A DNA stretch of 12,784 nucleotides. Origin: Thermoprotei archaeon. Its GTDB lineage: Archaea; Thermoproteota; Thermoprotei_A; Sulfolobales; Fervidicoccaceae. The stretch spans positions 1 through 12,784 of the forward strand of contig JAEMPT010000017.1 of assembly GCA_022759165.1 (NCBI GenBank), in the 5' to 3' direction. The notes under the pieces are model-generated. The model did not search any database. It had not been told where the DNA came from and was given only the letters and a program-made list of their open reading frames with translations. Position numbers and translations under genes: made by a program. Shown here piece by piece: positions 1 through 6,286 of this stretch (position 1 is its first letter; every line of letters begins with the position of its first letter).

Positions 1-2
1 TT

Positions 3-164
3 AATGTTAGCAAACCATTATCGCCTAATGACGTTGCTGGATCGCTATCGCTTACCGATAATTGGCAAAGCTTCTTTTTGAAAATTAAAGAAGTGAAATA
101 TCCTGCCTACTACCTTTTTTCAATGGAAATCGTTTTTTTAACTTTATTGGGGGTTAAGAGGTGA
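3..164 (+). CDS. Possible C-terminal end of an unrecognised gene, cut by the window edge
   Basis: One plus-strand frame is open from the window start to a TGA at 162-164, giving about 53 residues that begin NVSKPLSPND and end LTLLGVKR. The other two plus frames contain early stops in this stretch. I do not recognise the peptide. Its last few codons lie inside the 61-bp repeat that starts at 149, so if it is a real gene its natural end may have been replaced when that element inserted. It could equally be a chance open frame, since it is short and has no visible start or motif. Confidence 0.2.
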   Translation, partial: NVSKPLSPNDVAGSLSLTDNWQSFFLKIKEVKYPAYYLFSMEIVFLTLLGVKR

Positions 165-209
165 AAATCTCCTTCCGTTAGGTATGGAATGGATAACCCT
201 TATAGAAAT
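149..209 (+). repeat. IS200/IS605-like terminal element, degenerate copy A
   Basis: This 61-bp stretch starts GGGGGTTAAG and ends CCCTTATAGAAAT. It shares both ends exactly, and a central CTCC/TCCGT/AGGT core, with the 65-bp stretch at the other end of the window (12720-12784). In that copy the interior forms two clean G5/C5 hairpins; here the stems are broken by substitutions, so this copy looks older. G/C hairpins of this kind are, from memory, typical of the subterminal ends of archaeal IS200/IS605 elements. The position only about 10 bp before a decayed tnpB tail supports that origin. The exact element boundaries are not determined. Confidence 0.6.
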
Positions 210-219
210 GCTTTTGTAG

Positions 220-528
220 GTATCAAAAATTATTGAGAAGATATGCGTAGAGTCGAGGAAAAAGGTGGAGCCTAGAAACACTTCAAGGACCTGTACTATG
301 TGTGGATGTATAAAAGAAAACTTAGCTTTAGCCCATCGTTTATTCGTTTGCCCAAAGTGCGGTTAGTCTATAGATAGGAAATATAATGCTTCTCTGAATA
401 TTCTTCGTGCGGGATCTGGACTGCCCTTAGAGCCTGTGGACAGGGAACCCAGGAAGATCTCATTGCGAGGTGAGGATGCCCCGTTCGTAAGAACAGGGTG
501 GTTCACGATAGAGAATAAGTTAGGGTAA
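220..528 (+). pseudogene. tnpB: Decayed 3' end of an IS200/IS605-family tnpB
   Basis: TnpB is the RNA-guided nuclease carried by IS200/IS605 elements. The frame reads ...VEPRNTSRTCTMCG..., then FVCPKCG, then a TAG stop at 364-366, then SIDRKYNASLNIL and a tail ending at TAA 526-528. Two CxxC pairs (codons at 292/301 and 349/358) match the TnpB zinc-binding domain. The segment after the stop matches the last RuvC motif, normally DRDxNA; here Lys (codon 379-381) replaces the expected catalytic Asp. Another stop lies at 217-219. Most of the gene upstream is missing: the terminal-type repeat ends at 209 and the tnpB-like tail starts within about 10 bp, so this is an internally deleted relic. It cannot encode an active nuclease. 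Confidence 0.85.
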
Positions 529-567
529 AAGAAAACGGACTTTAGAACCTCTAAAAATATAAGGTTA

Positions 568-575
568 TTTTTAAG
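568..575 (+). promoter_or_regulatory. TATA-like box for the MFS gene
   Basis: TTTTTAAG is centred about 26 bp upstream of the ATG at 598-600, the spacing expected for a leaderless archaeal transcript starting at that ATG. A second A/T-rich candidate, AAAATATAAG at 553-562, would suit the GTG at 589. Which one is used cannot be decided from sequence. Confidence 0.4.
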
Positions 576-588
576 CCCTTTCTCTTCG

Positions 589-1764
589 GTGAATGCAATG
601 AAAAAAAGCAGGAAACTCATAGTTTTTCTCCTTTTAAGCTTAGTCAGCTTATTCGCTGACATGACATATGAAGGCGCTAGATCTGTCGGAGGAGCCTATC
701 TCGAGGTATTGAGTGCACCCGTTATCTTCTCCGGTCTATTGGGCATTGGTGAGCTAATTTCATATGCTTCAAGAGCATTGACCGGGGGAATTATATCAAA
801 ATATAGGGGAAGCAGGAGCATATGGTTCACGGTCTTTATAGGATATATCTTGAACTTGGCTGTTGTCCCGGCTCTAGCATTCACTGGAAACTGGGAATTG
901 GCCTTCACCCTAATGCTATTGGAAAGGGTAGGAAAAGGTCTCAGAAACCCCTCGCGAGATGTGATACTATCCGAAGTCGTAGACGTAGTTGGAAGGGGGC
1001 GGGGCTTCGGTCTCCACGAGTTCTTCGACCAGCTAGGTGCTATTTCAGGACCGCTGATAATAGCATATTACATCTCCCATCAGGGATATGCTTCAGGTTT
1101 TAAGTTTCTTGCCATTCCAGCCACAATTTCTATACTACTAATAGCAACATCATTTGCGCTTTATCCAAAGGTTTCTAGTGAAAGCGTTCCCAAAAAAGTA
1201 ACTCTCAAGAGCATTCCCTCCGGTCTGAAGGATGTAATAATTTTATTTAGCCTTTTTTCCGCTTCGCTTATGCCATGGGGGATCGTTTCTTATCATATAG
1301 CAAAATTTGGTTTGGGGGGCGAGGTAGCATCACTGCTATATGCCGTAGCCATGGTGACTGACGCCATTGGAGCTCTTTTGCTCGGCTTTCTATATGATAA
1401 GGTAAAGTTAGGATTATATGTTATATTACCCCCAATCAGTTTCGCTTCTACATATTTACTAATCGGGGGTAGCGGGTGGACATATGCCTACCTGTTAGGG
1501 GCAGCTCTATGGGGCATAATAATGGGCTACTTCGAGTCAGTTTTCAGAGCAACGATATCTGAGCTGTCAGGGGGAGATTATGCGGGAGGGTTTGGAACTT
1601 ATGCCATAGCTCAAGCCATTTCCTTCGGAATAGGATCAGTAATTTATGCTGTTTCATACACGCTACATCCTTCAGTGGCTATAATTTATTCACTCATAGC
1701 TAATATAGCATCTGCGATCTATCTTTTAAAACTCAAGTATGCCCTATCCCCTTCCTCGGCTTGA
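589..1764 (+). CDS. Major facilitator superfamily transporter
   Basis: This is a 391-residue integral membrane transporter, the usual length for 12 membrane segments. Hydrophobic segments run along the whole protein, beginning at residues 10-24. The motif FADMTYEGAR (22-31) and the loop GGIISKYRGSR (66-76), a version of MFS motif A, lie in the N-terminal half. ERVGKGLRNPSRD (112-124) followed by a Gly-rich GRGRGFG and D..GA.SGP (135-156) is characteristic of a prokaryotic efflux-type MFS subfamily. The substrate cannot be told. The frame begins with GTG at 589; an ATG at 598 sits at leaderless distance from a TATA-like box and may be the true start. The gene stands alone, between the tnpB relic and a convergent kinase gene. 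Confidence 0.88.
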   Translation: MNAMKKSRKLIVFLLLSLVSLFADMTYEGARSVGGAYLEVLSAPVIFSGLLGIGELISYASRALTGGIISKYRGSRSIWFTVFIGYILNLAVVPALAFTGNWELAFTLMLLERVGKGLRNPSRDVILSEVVDVVGRGRGFGLHEFFDQLGAISGPLIIAYYISHQGYASGFKFLAIPATISILLIATSFALYPKVSSESVPKKVTLKSIPSGLKDVIILFSLFSASLMPWGIVSYHIAKFGLGGEVASLLYAVAMVTDAIGALLLGFLYDKVKLGLYVILPPISFASTYLLIGGSGWTYAYLLGAALWGIIMGYFESVFRATISELSGGDYAGGFGTYAIAQAISFGIGSVIYAVSYTLHPSVAIIYSLIANIASAIYLLKLKYALSPSSA

Positions 1765-1812
1765 AAAATATACCTTGCTCGGGCATACATAGTATTTCTT
1801 ATAACATACATT

Positions 1813-1840
1813 AACTATCGAAATATTCAATCGATAGAGT
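1813..1840. terminator. Small stem-loop at the convergent gene ends
   Basis: CTATCG (1815-1820) and CGATAG (1832-1837) form a 6-bp stem with an 11-base loop, between the MFS stop and the kinase gene end; it spans the kinase stop codon at 1827-1829. The flanks are A/T-rich. It may mark transcript ends for the two convergent genes, but archaeal termination depends mainly on T-runs, so the role is uncertain. Confidence 0.2.
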
Positions 1841-2531
1841 TCTTTATCACAAGGAGGAGCTGAGGCGGTATCAAAAAAATAACCGGATGAGCTTCCGTTA
1901 GAAGATCCCATGTTATTTTAAGGCCTTTATCCTCATAGCCCCTCTTGAAAGAGGAGAATTTTGCTGAGAACTCCTGAGGGCCTACAAAGGGATCAGCCCA
2001 GAAAATGAAAAGTATCGAAAGAGCTAAATCCCATCCCATATACCTTTTCTTTGAACAATTGAATAAGCTTTGTTCAGCGTCTATTATGTAGATATCGTCA
2101 TCTTCTGTTAAGTAATTCTGAGGCTTTGTATCGCCCAAGCATGCACCATAACCGTGAATGTATGATAGACCCCTCCCATAAAGAAAGATTTCCTCTTCGC
2201 TTTCAAGAGATAGTATTTTCCCATCTACAAATTCCCTTTCCAAGAGGGCGTTATCCCAATCTACTTTGTATATCTTCGGTACAGAAATTCCATCTATGCT
2301 AGTGCTGAAAAAGGTAACCTCTCTTTTCATCCTTTCAAACGGGTCCAAAGTCAATGGATAATATAAAGGTATTGGAGGAAAATTCAGAATTAGCCATTTT
2401 ATAATTCCACTCGGCTTCGTATATTTCTTTACTGCTATTTTCCCTCCATCTGTTATCTTGATGCTTGTCTGGTCTAAAAGAGATGAAGCAGAAAAGGACC
2501 TAAAAGGAAACTTGCGCTTTGCCTGGTGCAA
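1827..2531 (-). CDS. Bud32/RIO-like protein kinase
   Basis: This 234-residue protein has the minimal layout of an atypical eukaryotic-like kinase. AVKKY carries a likely ATP-binding Lys (K35), and RMKRE carries the helix-C Glu (E71). A hinge-like EREFVDG (98-104) follows. The catalytic loop is IHGYGACLGDTKPQN (125-139), with catalytic D134 and N139, and the metal-binding Asp lies in IIDAEQ (D151). Bud32 typically has HGDLTxxN at the loop, so GDTKPQN sets this protein apart; it more likely belongs to another archaeal predicted Ser/Thr kinase family than to the KEOPS kinase itself. The start is TTG, preceded by GAGGG at 7-base spacing. It lies 27 bp downstream of the PAC2 gene on the same strand, so the two are probably co-transcribed. 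The substrate is unknown. Confidence 0.72.
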   Translation of the reverse strand: MHQAKRKFPFRSFSASSLLDQTSIKITDGGKIAVKKYTKPSGIIKWLILNFPPIPLYYPLTLDPFERMKREVTFFSTSIDGISVPKIYKVDWDNALLEREFVDGKILSLESEEEIFLYGRGLSYIHGYGACLGDTKPQNYLTEDDDIYIIDAEQSLFNCSKKRYMGWDLALSILFIFWADPFVGPQEFSAKFSSFKRGYEDKGLKITWDLLTEAHPVIFLIPPQLLLVIKNSID

Positions 2532-2558
2532 TTTCGGGCCCTCTGACTATATCAACTG

Positions 2559-3314
2559 CTACATATGGGTAAAAGGTTCTCCTCCTCTTTTCTCTTCTGA
2601 TTCGGCACTTCTAGCGATGGCTTTTTTGATACTTTCCTCAACTTCCTTCGCTTTTTCTATAATATCATCAAGCGAGACGTTGAGACGAAGATATGATGAT
2701 AAGACTCTAATAACCTCTGTAGCTGAATAGTAGTCAACCAACCCACCAGCAACGAAGAGTTCACCCGTTTCACCGAGCAGAGCGACACCATCTATCCCAT
2801 ATACTTCAGCTATAGCCGGCAACAATCCGTTTAATCCAGATATACCTCCATCCATGGGAACGCATCCGTTGGCGACAAATTCTTCTACCAATCTTTCCTC
2901 CGTAGCAGCAACGAAAACTCTCCTTTTTTCAGGGGCTTCAGGAGAGACATAGGCAGCAGCTGATATCACCATTTTAATACCAGCATCCGAGAGCTTCCTC
3001 AATATTTCATGCGCTAACCTGTTTTGAGCTTCTTCGGATTGTGGTTGGTATGATGCAGTGAGTACAGCGACGTCTACGTTTGGAGAACTGAAAATTTTTA
3101 TCGAAGGTAAGGCCATTCTTCCGTTGTCAACTATAATTGAAGCCGGAGCCTCATATGAGTATATCTCGGCTATCTCTTTAAGAGATAGTTTGTTTATAAG
3201 CACGTCGGCTACCGCCTTTCCCACGAATGCCATCCCTGGAAAGCCGACGATCAACGATTTTCCCTTTAATTCTTTAAAGCTTTCTCTTTCAATTATGGTA
3301 AGCACGATATTCAC
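2559..3314 (-). CDS. PAC2-family protein (proteasome assembly chaperone-like)
   Basis: This 251-residue protein begins with a Rossmann-like segment, GKSLIVGFPGMAFVGKAVADVL; its FPGM..VG motif is the hallmark of the PAC2 family. Further conserved parts are PSIKIF, a Gln/Glu-rich turn, the glycine-rich GGISGLNGLLPA and the LLGETG segment. Eukaryotic relatives (PAC2) assist 20S proteasome alpha-ring assembly; archaeal members are mostly uncharacterised. The C-terminal 40 residues are charged and probably helical. The frame begins with GTG at 3312-3314, but GGATGTGA, close to the consensus GGAGGTGA, sits 5 bases before another in-frame GTG at 3303-3305, which is the better-supported start (248 residues). 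A TATA-like CTTTATTAAG lies upstream on this strand. Confidence 0.85.
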   Translation of the reverse strand: MNIVLTIIERESFKELKGKSLIVGFPGMAFVGKAVADVLINKLSLKEIAEIYSYEAPASIIVDNGRMALPSIKIFSSPNVDVAVLTASYQPQSEEAQNRLAHEILRKLSDAGIKMVISAAAYVSPEAPEKRRVFVAATEERLVEEFVANGCVPMDGGISGLNGLLPAIAEVYGIDGVALLGETGELFVAGGLVDYYSATEVIRVLSSYLRLNVSLDDIIEKAKEVEESIKKAIARSAESEEKRGGEPFTHM

Positions 3315-3544
3315 ATCCTTGTTATTATTTTGCCGAATTACTTAATAAAGCATATAATACAACCAAAAAGCCTCGCTTTACGGCATAAAAAAAGGTCAGC
3401 CTTTTCGTATATTCTCTATATTGCAACAATCTACTAGAAAATTGAGAAAAAGGCTTAAATTGAAAATTCCTTTGATACAAAGTATTAAATCTACAATTAT
3501 AAAAAGCTTTTTAGCCAGACATAAGTGAACGGAAGATAACTCGA
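3315..3544. promoter_or_regulatory. Divergent promoter region between PAC2 gene and aspS
   Basis: This A/T-rich 230-bp region carries no gene. On the minus strand CTTTATTAAG (3341-3350) is a TATA candidate about 31-40 bp before the PAC2 starts. On the plus strand ATTATAAAAAG (3496-3506) is a TATA candidate that would place the aspS transcript start near 3527 and leave a leader of about 45 bases. A perfect 6-bp inverted repeat, AAAAGG-TCAG-CCTTTT (3390-3405), lies between them. I see no riboswitch or tRNA-like fold. Confidence 0.45.
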
Positions 3545-3571
3545 TTGGAAAAATTCCAAAAGGTAATGCAA

Positions 3572-4897
3572 ATGACCCTAAGTTTCAAGGAAAGGATACC
3601 AATTAGTGAAGCTCTTAGAAAAGCAGAAGGTGACAGGGTACTTATTGCCGGCTGGGTTCATACTGTAAGGGTAGTCGGCGGGGTATCATTTGTCGTTATA
3701 AGAGACAGGTCAGGAATGGTACAGTGTGTTGCAAAGAAAAACGTCAATCCAGAAGCGTTCAATATAGTGAAGGAGCTAGGATCCGAGGACGTTGTCGCTG
3801 TCAAAGGATCCTTAATTTCCAGCAAAGCATCTCTAGGTGGAAAGGAGATTGTTATAGATGAAATTTATGTTATATCGAGGGCAGCAAAACCCGTTCCGAT
3901 CGATCCCGATGACTGGGAAAAAACCAGCCTAGCAACGAGGCTGGACTGGAGATTCCTGGACCTAAGATCACCGAGAAACAGGGTTATTTTCGAGGTCACA
4001 GATGTTGCCATAAATGCGATGAGGGATTTCTACAGAAGCAATGGCTTTATAGAGATATTTACCCCGAAGATAGTTGCTGAGGCTACCGAAGGAGGCGCAG
4101 AAGTTTTCCCAGTGATATATTTCGACAGGAATGCCTTTCTGGCACAGAGCCCCCAGCTTTATAAACAGATGATGGTCATTTCCGGATTCGAGAGGGTATT
4201 TGAAGTCGGTCCCGTTTATAGAGCCGAAAAGCACCATACTAACAGACATCTTACCGAGTACGAATCCGTGGACATAGAAATGGGTTTCATCGATGATCAC
4301 GAAGACGTTATGAGAATGGTAGAAAGAGCAGTCCAACATACTATTGAAACCGTTTCCTCAAAGTATGGAAAGATCGTTGAAGAATACTTTAAAATTAAGC
4401 TAGATACACCTAAATATGTCCCGAGAATAACTTTCAGGGAAGCGCACAAGCTTCTGGAAAGTAACGGCTTCAAGCAGCCGGATCCCAATGATATAGATAG
4501 CGAAGGAGAAAAGGCGCTTGGAGAAATCATTGAAAGGGAGTACGGAACGCAGCTATTTTATGTAACGGAATATCCGTGGGTAAAAAGGCCTTTCTACACA
4601 ATGAAAAAGGACAACGACCCCAATTATACGAAGAGCTTCGACCTAATATATAGGGGGATGGAAATAGTTAGCGGTAGCCAAAGAGAGCATAGAGCAGAGG
4701 TGCTTGAAAGCCAAATTAAGGAGAAAGGTCTTAGCGTGGAGAGCTTCAACTTCTTTATACGAGTCTTCCGTTATGGTGCTCCTCCTCACGGTGGCTCAGG
4801 TCTAGGCTTAGAAAGACTGGTTGCTCAGATGCTTGGGATAAAGAACATAAGAGAAGCAAGGCTCTTGCCTAGGGATCCAGAAAGGCTCACTCCATAA
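3572..4897 (+). CDS. aspS: Aspartyl-tRNA synthetase, probably non-discriminating
   Basis: This cytoplasmic class II synthetase activates Asp and loads it on tRNA. An N-terminal OB-fold anticodon-binding domain (AGWVHTVR..., VVIRDRSGMVQ) is followed by the catalytic core: FTPKIVAEATEGGAEVF, FLAQSPQLYKQ, motif 2 around VYRAEKHHTNRHL, and motif 3 GSGLGLERL near the end. In the Thermococcus enzyme Trp26 and Lys85 confer discrimination for tRNA-Asp; here the aligned residues are His (GWVH) and Ser (ASLG), so tRNA-Asn is probably also charged. The frame opens at a TTG at 3545, but AAAGG at 3558-3563 sits 8 bases before the ATG at 3572, which I take as the start (441 residues). Length is normal for the archaeal type. 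It heads a probable operon with two smaller genes. Confidence 0.95.
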   Translation: MTLSFKERIPISEALRKAEGDRVLIAGWVHTVRVVGGVSFVVIRDRSGMVQCVAKKNVNPEAFNIVKELGSEDVVAVKGSLISSKASLGGKEIVIDEIYVISRAAKPVPIDPDDWEKTSLATRLDWRFLDLRSPRNRVIFEVTDVAINAMRDFYRSNGFIEIFTPKIVAEATEGGAEVFPVIYFDRNAFLAQSPQLYKQMMVISGFERVFEVGPVYRAEKHHTNRHLTEYESVDIEMGFIDDHEDVMRMVERAVQHTIETVSSKYGKIVEEYFKIKLDTPKYVPRITFREAHKLLESNGFKQPDPNDIDSEGEKALGEIIEREYGTQLFYVTEYPWVKRPFYTMKKDNDPNYTKSFDLIYRGMEIVSGSQREHRAEVLESQIKEKGLSVESFNFFIRVFRYGAPPHGGSGLGLERLVAQMLGIKNIREARLLPRDPERLTP

Positions 4898-4942
4898 AAT
4901 GCTCATATAGAAGAATCTTTGTTTTGAAAAGAGGAGTAAGAA

Positions 4943-5227
4943 TTGTCTGTCTATTCAAGAAAGTCGCAAGAAAGGGCAATAAAACGTCACTTGATTGAAG
5001 AGCTATTGAAGATAAAAAACTACAAGCTCGAAGAAATAGTTGAATGGCTGTGGGAAGAATATGGTATAAAAGCAAAACCTAATATTGAAGCTATAAGAAA
5101 AACTATACTAAACAACGACGAAATCACTTCAAGAGAGCTAGCCGTTGAGATCCTTAGAAGCGGAGGATTCGTCGATGAAGAGTTGTGGTTTGCCCCAATT
5201 GGAAAAAATATGCAGGATGATCAATGA
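4943..5227 (+). CDS. Small helical protein of unknown function
   Basis: I do not recognise this 94-residue protein. It is rich in charged residues and should be almost entirely alpha-helical: a basic N-terminus (SRKSQERAIKRH), an amphipathic helix IEELLKIKNYKLEEIVEWLWEEYG, then EAIRKTILNNDEITSRELAVEIL, which could be a small helical-bundle or helix-turn-helix-like unit. The start is TTG at 4943-4945, well supported by GAGGAG six to eight bases upstream. It begins 45 bp after aspS, and its last 53 bases overlap the likely start of the next gene, so translation of the two is probably coupled. Confidence 0.65.
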   Translation: MSVYSRKSQERAIKRHLIEELLKIKNYKLEEIVEWLWEEYGIKAKPNIEAIRKTILNNDEITSRELAVEILRSGGFVDEELWFAPIGKNMQDDQ

Positions 5228-5834
5228 ACTTGAGGAAAGAGCTGAAAGAAGCGCATCATCCAATCCGGCCTTACTTCTTTCGATTTTGTATCTGATTTCC
5301 GATGACCCCCAAAAAGGGAGGATACAGCTCTCCAGGGCTCTTGGTACTTCAGAACAGGTAGTTAGAAATGCATTGATGAAATTAGAAGAAATGGGATTTC
5401 TAGTTATAGAAGGCAGAAAGAAGAACATGGTTCCGGAACTTTATGAAGCGTTCAGGTGCTTGCTAAAAGAGAGGATTCTCTCTCCTGTAATGGTTGAGGG
5501 ATGGGAAAGCCCGATCTTGGTTGGTGTTTTCACTGATATTGGACGAGAGATCTCCGTAAAGGAGGCTTTAGATATTAGGGACGAGATAATTGCCGAGGGT
5601 GGTTCGGGAGCGATAATTTTTTCCGTGAGAGGGAAATGCGTTGACATTCCAGGCCTTAGCAATACGAAGGAGATTAAAGAGTTGATAATAGGAAAAGCGA
5701 AGATAGCCAAAAATGGCCTATACGCCCTCGTCACCACGAAATATGATTATAATGATTTCTCAATCTTTTATGGCTTCATCAGAAAGAGCTGTGAAATATT
5801 GCTCAAAAACCAAGAACCTCGTACATCTCCATGA
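5175..5834 (+). CDS. Winged-helix protein with an uncharacterised C-terminal domain
   Basis: Counting from the ATG at 5175, this is a 219-residue protein. Near residues 30-85 it has a winged helix-turn-helix: LLLSILYLISDDPQKGRI, QLSRALGTSEQVVRNALMKL (recognition helix) and EEMGFLVIEGRKKNM (wing). The rest, starting near ILSPVMVEGWESPILVGVF, is an alpha/beta domain with GGSGAIIFSV and GKAKIAKNGLYALVTT. This arrangement resembles archaeal HTH proteins carrying DUF4443, but that assignment is from memory and tentative. It is probably a DNA-binding regulator; its target and ligand are unknown. The frame is open from a TTG at 5145; the ATG at 5175 is preferred because GGAGG (5162-5166) lies 8 bases upstream. 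An ATG at 5214 is another option. Confidence 0.72.
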   Translation: MKSCGLPQLEKICRMINELEERAERSASSNPALLLSILYLISDDPQKGRIQLSRALGTSEQVVRNALMKLEEMGFLVIEGRKKNMVPELYEAFRCLLKERILSPVMVEGWESPILVGVFTDIGREISVKEALDIRDEIIAEGGSGAIIFSVRGKCVDIPGLSNTKEIKELIIGKAKIAKNGLYALVTTKYDYNDFSIFYGFIRKSCEILLKNQEPRTSP

Positions 5835-5901
5835 TCGCTAACATCCTTAACACATCGATGAGTTGACTTCTCTCTGCTATTTATGAATTTTCGCTTTATT
5901 G

Positions 5902-6015
5902 CTAGGATTGGAGTAGCTTCCCATCTCGCGAGAGAGATATTCTGAGGAACGTTTCACTTGCTATCATCGATCCAACTGCATCAGAACAAACAAATTCGCC
6001 AACCCGATTATAACT
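5902..6015 (-). pseudogene. Possible gene stump cut by an IS relic
   Basis: On the minus strand, about 37 residues (SYNRVGEFVCSDAVG...RDGKLLQS) end in TAG at 5902-5904. The composition is protein-like, with a mix of hydrophobic and charged residues and no low complexity. Upstream on this strand the frame continues only through the IS-like hairpin at 6021-6040 and the IS relic, which is not expected for a real gene. It may be the C-terminal stump of a gene split by the insertion. I cannot identify the parent family, and a chance open frame is possible. Confidence 0.22.
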
Positions 6016-6020
6016 GAAGG

Positions 6021-6040
6021 CCTTGCCTTTCAAGGCAGGG
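6021..6040. repeat. Hairpin CCTTGCC-TTTCAA-GGCAGGG
   Basis: This is a seven-base-pair stem (one G-T pair) with a six-base loop. It is followed by GATGAAT, a sequence context I recall from the ends of archaeal IS200/IS605 elements. It probably marks the left limit of the relic. Confidence 0.6.
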
Positions 6041-6133
6041 ATGAATAGAAAGCTTAAAAACTTCCTTCGTTTCAATCGCTTTTGATGATAAATAAGGTTA
6101 GAGCTATAGTTCCCCCTAGCTCCTGGATGCGGG

Positions 6134-6217
6134 ATGGACAACAACGTGAACAGGTGTTGTGTGTGGGATTTATGTCTGCTCCGGCAGCCCCCCAAAGAGA
6201 GATGCAACTCCGAATAG
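6134..6217 (+). pseudogene. tnpB: Probable remnant of tnpB C-terminus
   Basis: The frame MDNNVNRCCVWDLCLLRQPP...NSE ends at TAG 6215-6217. DNNVNRC is read as a degraded DRDVNAC RuvC-III motif. The zinc-binding CxxC pairs expected upstream are not visible. The match is short and could be coincidental; it is supported by the right-end hairpin 33 bp further on. Confidence 0.35.
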
Positions 6218-6249
6218 ATGTGGGGAACATGCGAACTATCCTAGAGAAA

Positions 6250-6271
6250 ACCTAGCCCTTTAGGACGAGGT
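6250..6271. repeat. Degenerate right-end palindrome of an IS200/IS605-type element
   Basis: ACCTAGCCCTTTAGGACGAGGT is a palindrome with two mismatched pairs. It is two substitutions away from the perfect CCTCGCCCTTTAGGGCGAGG-type hairpin that I recall at archaeal tnpB 3' ends, where it also forms part of the guide RNA scaffold. It lies 15 bp before the clp1 ATG. Confidence 0.55.
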
Positions 6272-6286
6272 CTCTAGTGTGGGACG

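Larger units (their letters stand above)
6016..6286 (+). mobile_element. Decayed IS200/IS605-type element remnant
   Basis: This stretch of about 270 bp carries a near-perfect hairpin at one end (6021-6040) and an imperfect one at the other (6250-6271), of the types seen near archaeal IS200/IS605 ends. Between them the plus frame from 6134 reads MDNNVNRCCVWDL, resembling the last RuvC motif of TnpB (DRDVNAxxNI), then a Pro-rich tail, with stops at 6215-6217 and further on. No transposase is intact and no tnpA-like sequence is visible. The relic ends almost at the clp1 start codon. The hairpins are the stronger evidence; the tnpB assignment rests on a short weak match. Confidence 0.55.

Noticed and set aside
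149..209. Copies A and B as CRISPR or tRNA-like elements
   Set aside because: They lie 12.5 kb apart, have G/C hairpins rather than a cloverleaf, and one adjoins a tnpB tail, so IS ends explain them better.
363..662. 99-residue minus-strand open frame
   Set aside because: It lies opposite the tnpB tail and the MFS start, has no family signature, and covers two regions with good plus-strand explanations.
822..1103. 93-residue plus-strand open frame inside the MFS gene
   Set aside because: It is an alternative frame wholly within a well-supported transporter gene, with no motif.
3390..3405. AAAAGG-TCAG-CCTTTT as a transcription terminator
   Set aside because: It sits between two divergent gene starts, where no transcript should end; it may be an operator or chance.
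6068..6090. Sequence GTTTCAATCGCTTTTGAT resembling an archaeal CRISPR repeat
   Set aside because: It occurs once, with no second copy, no spacer-like spacing and no cas gene in the window.
5902..6207. Full 101-residue minus-strand open frame as one gene
   Set aside because: It reads through the IS hairpin and the antisense of the tnpB-like remnant; only the last 37 codons might be genuine.
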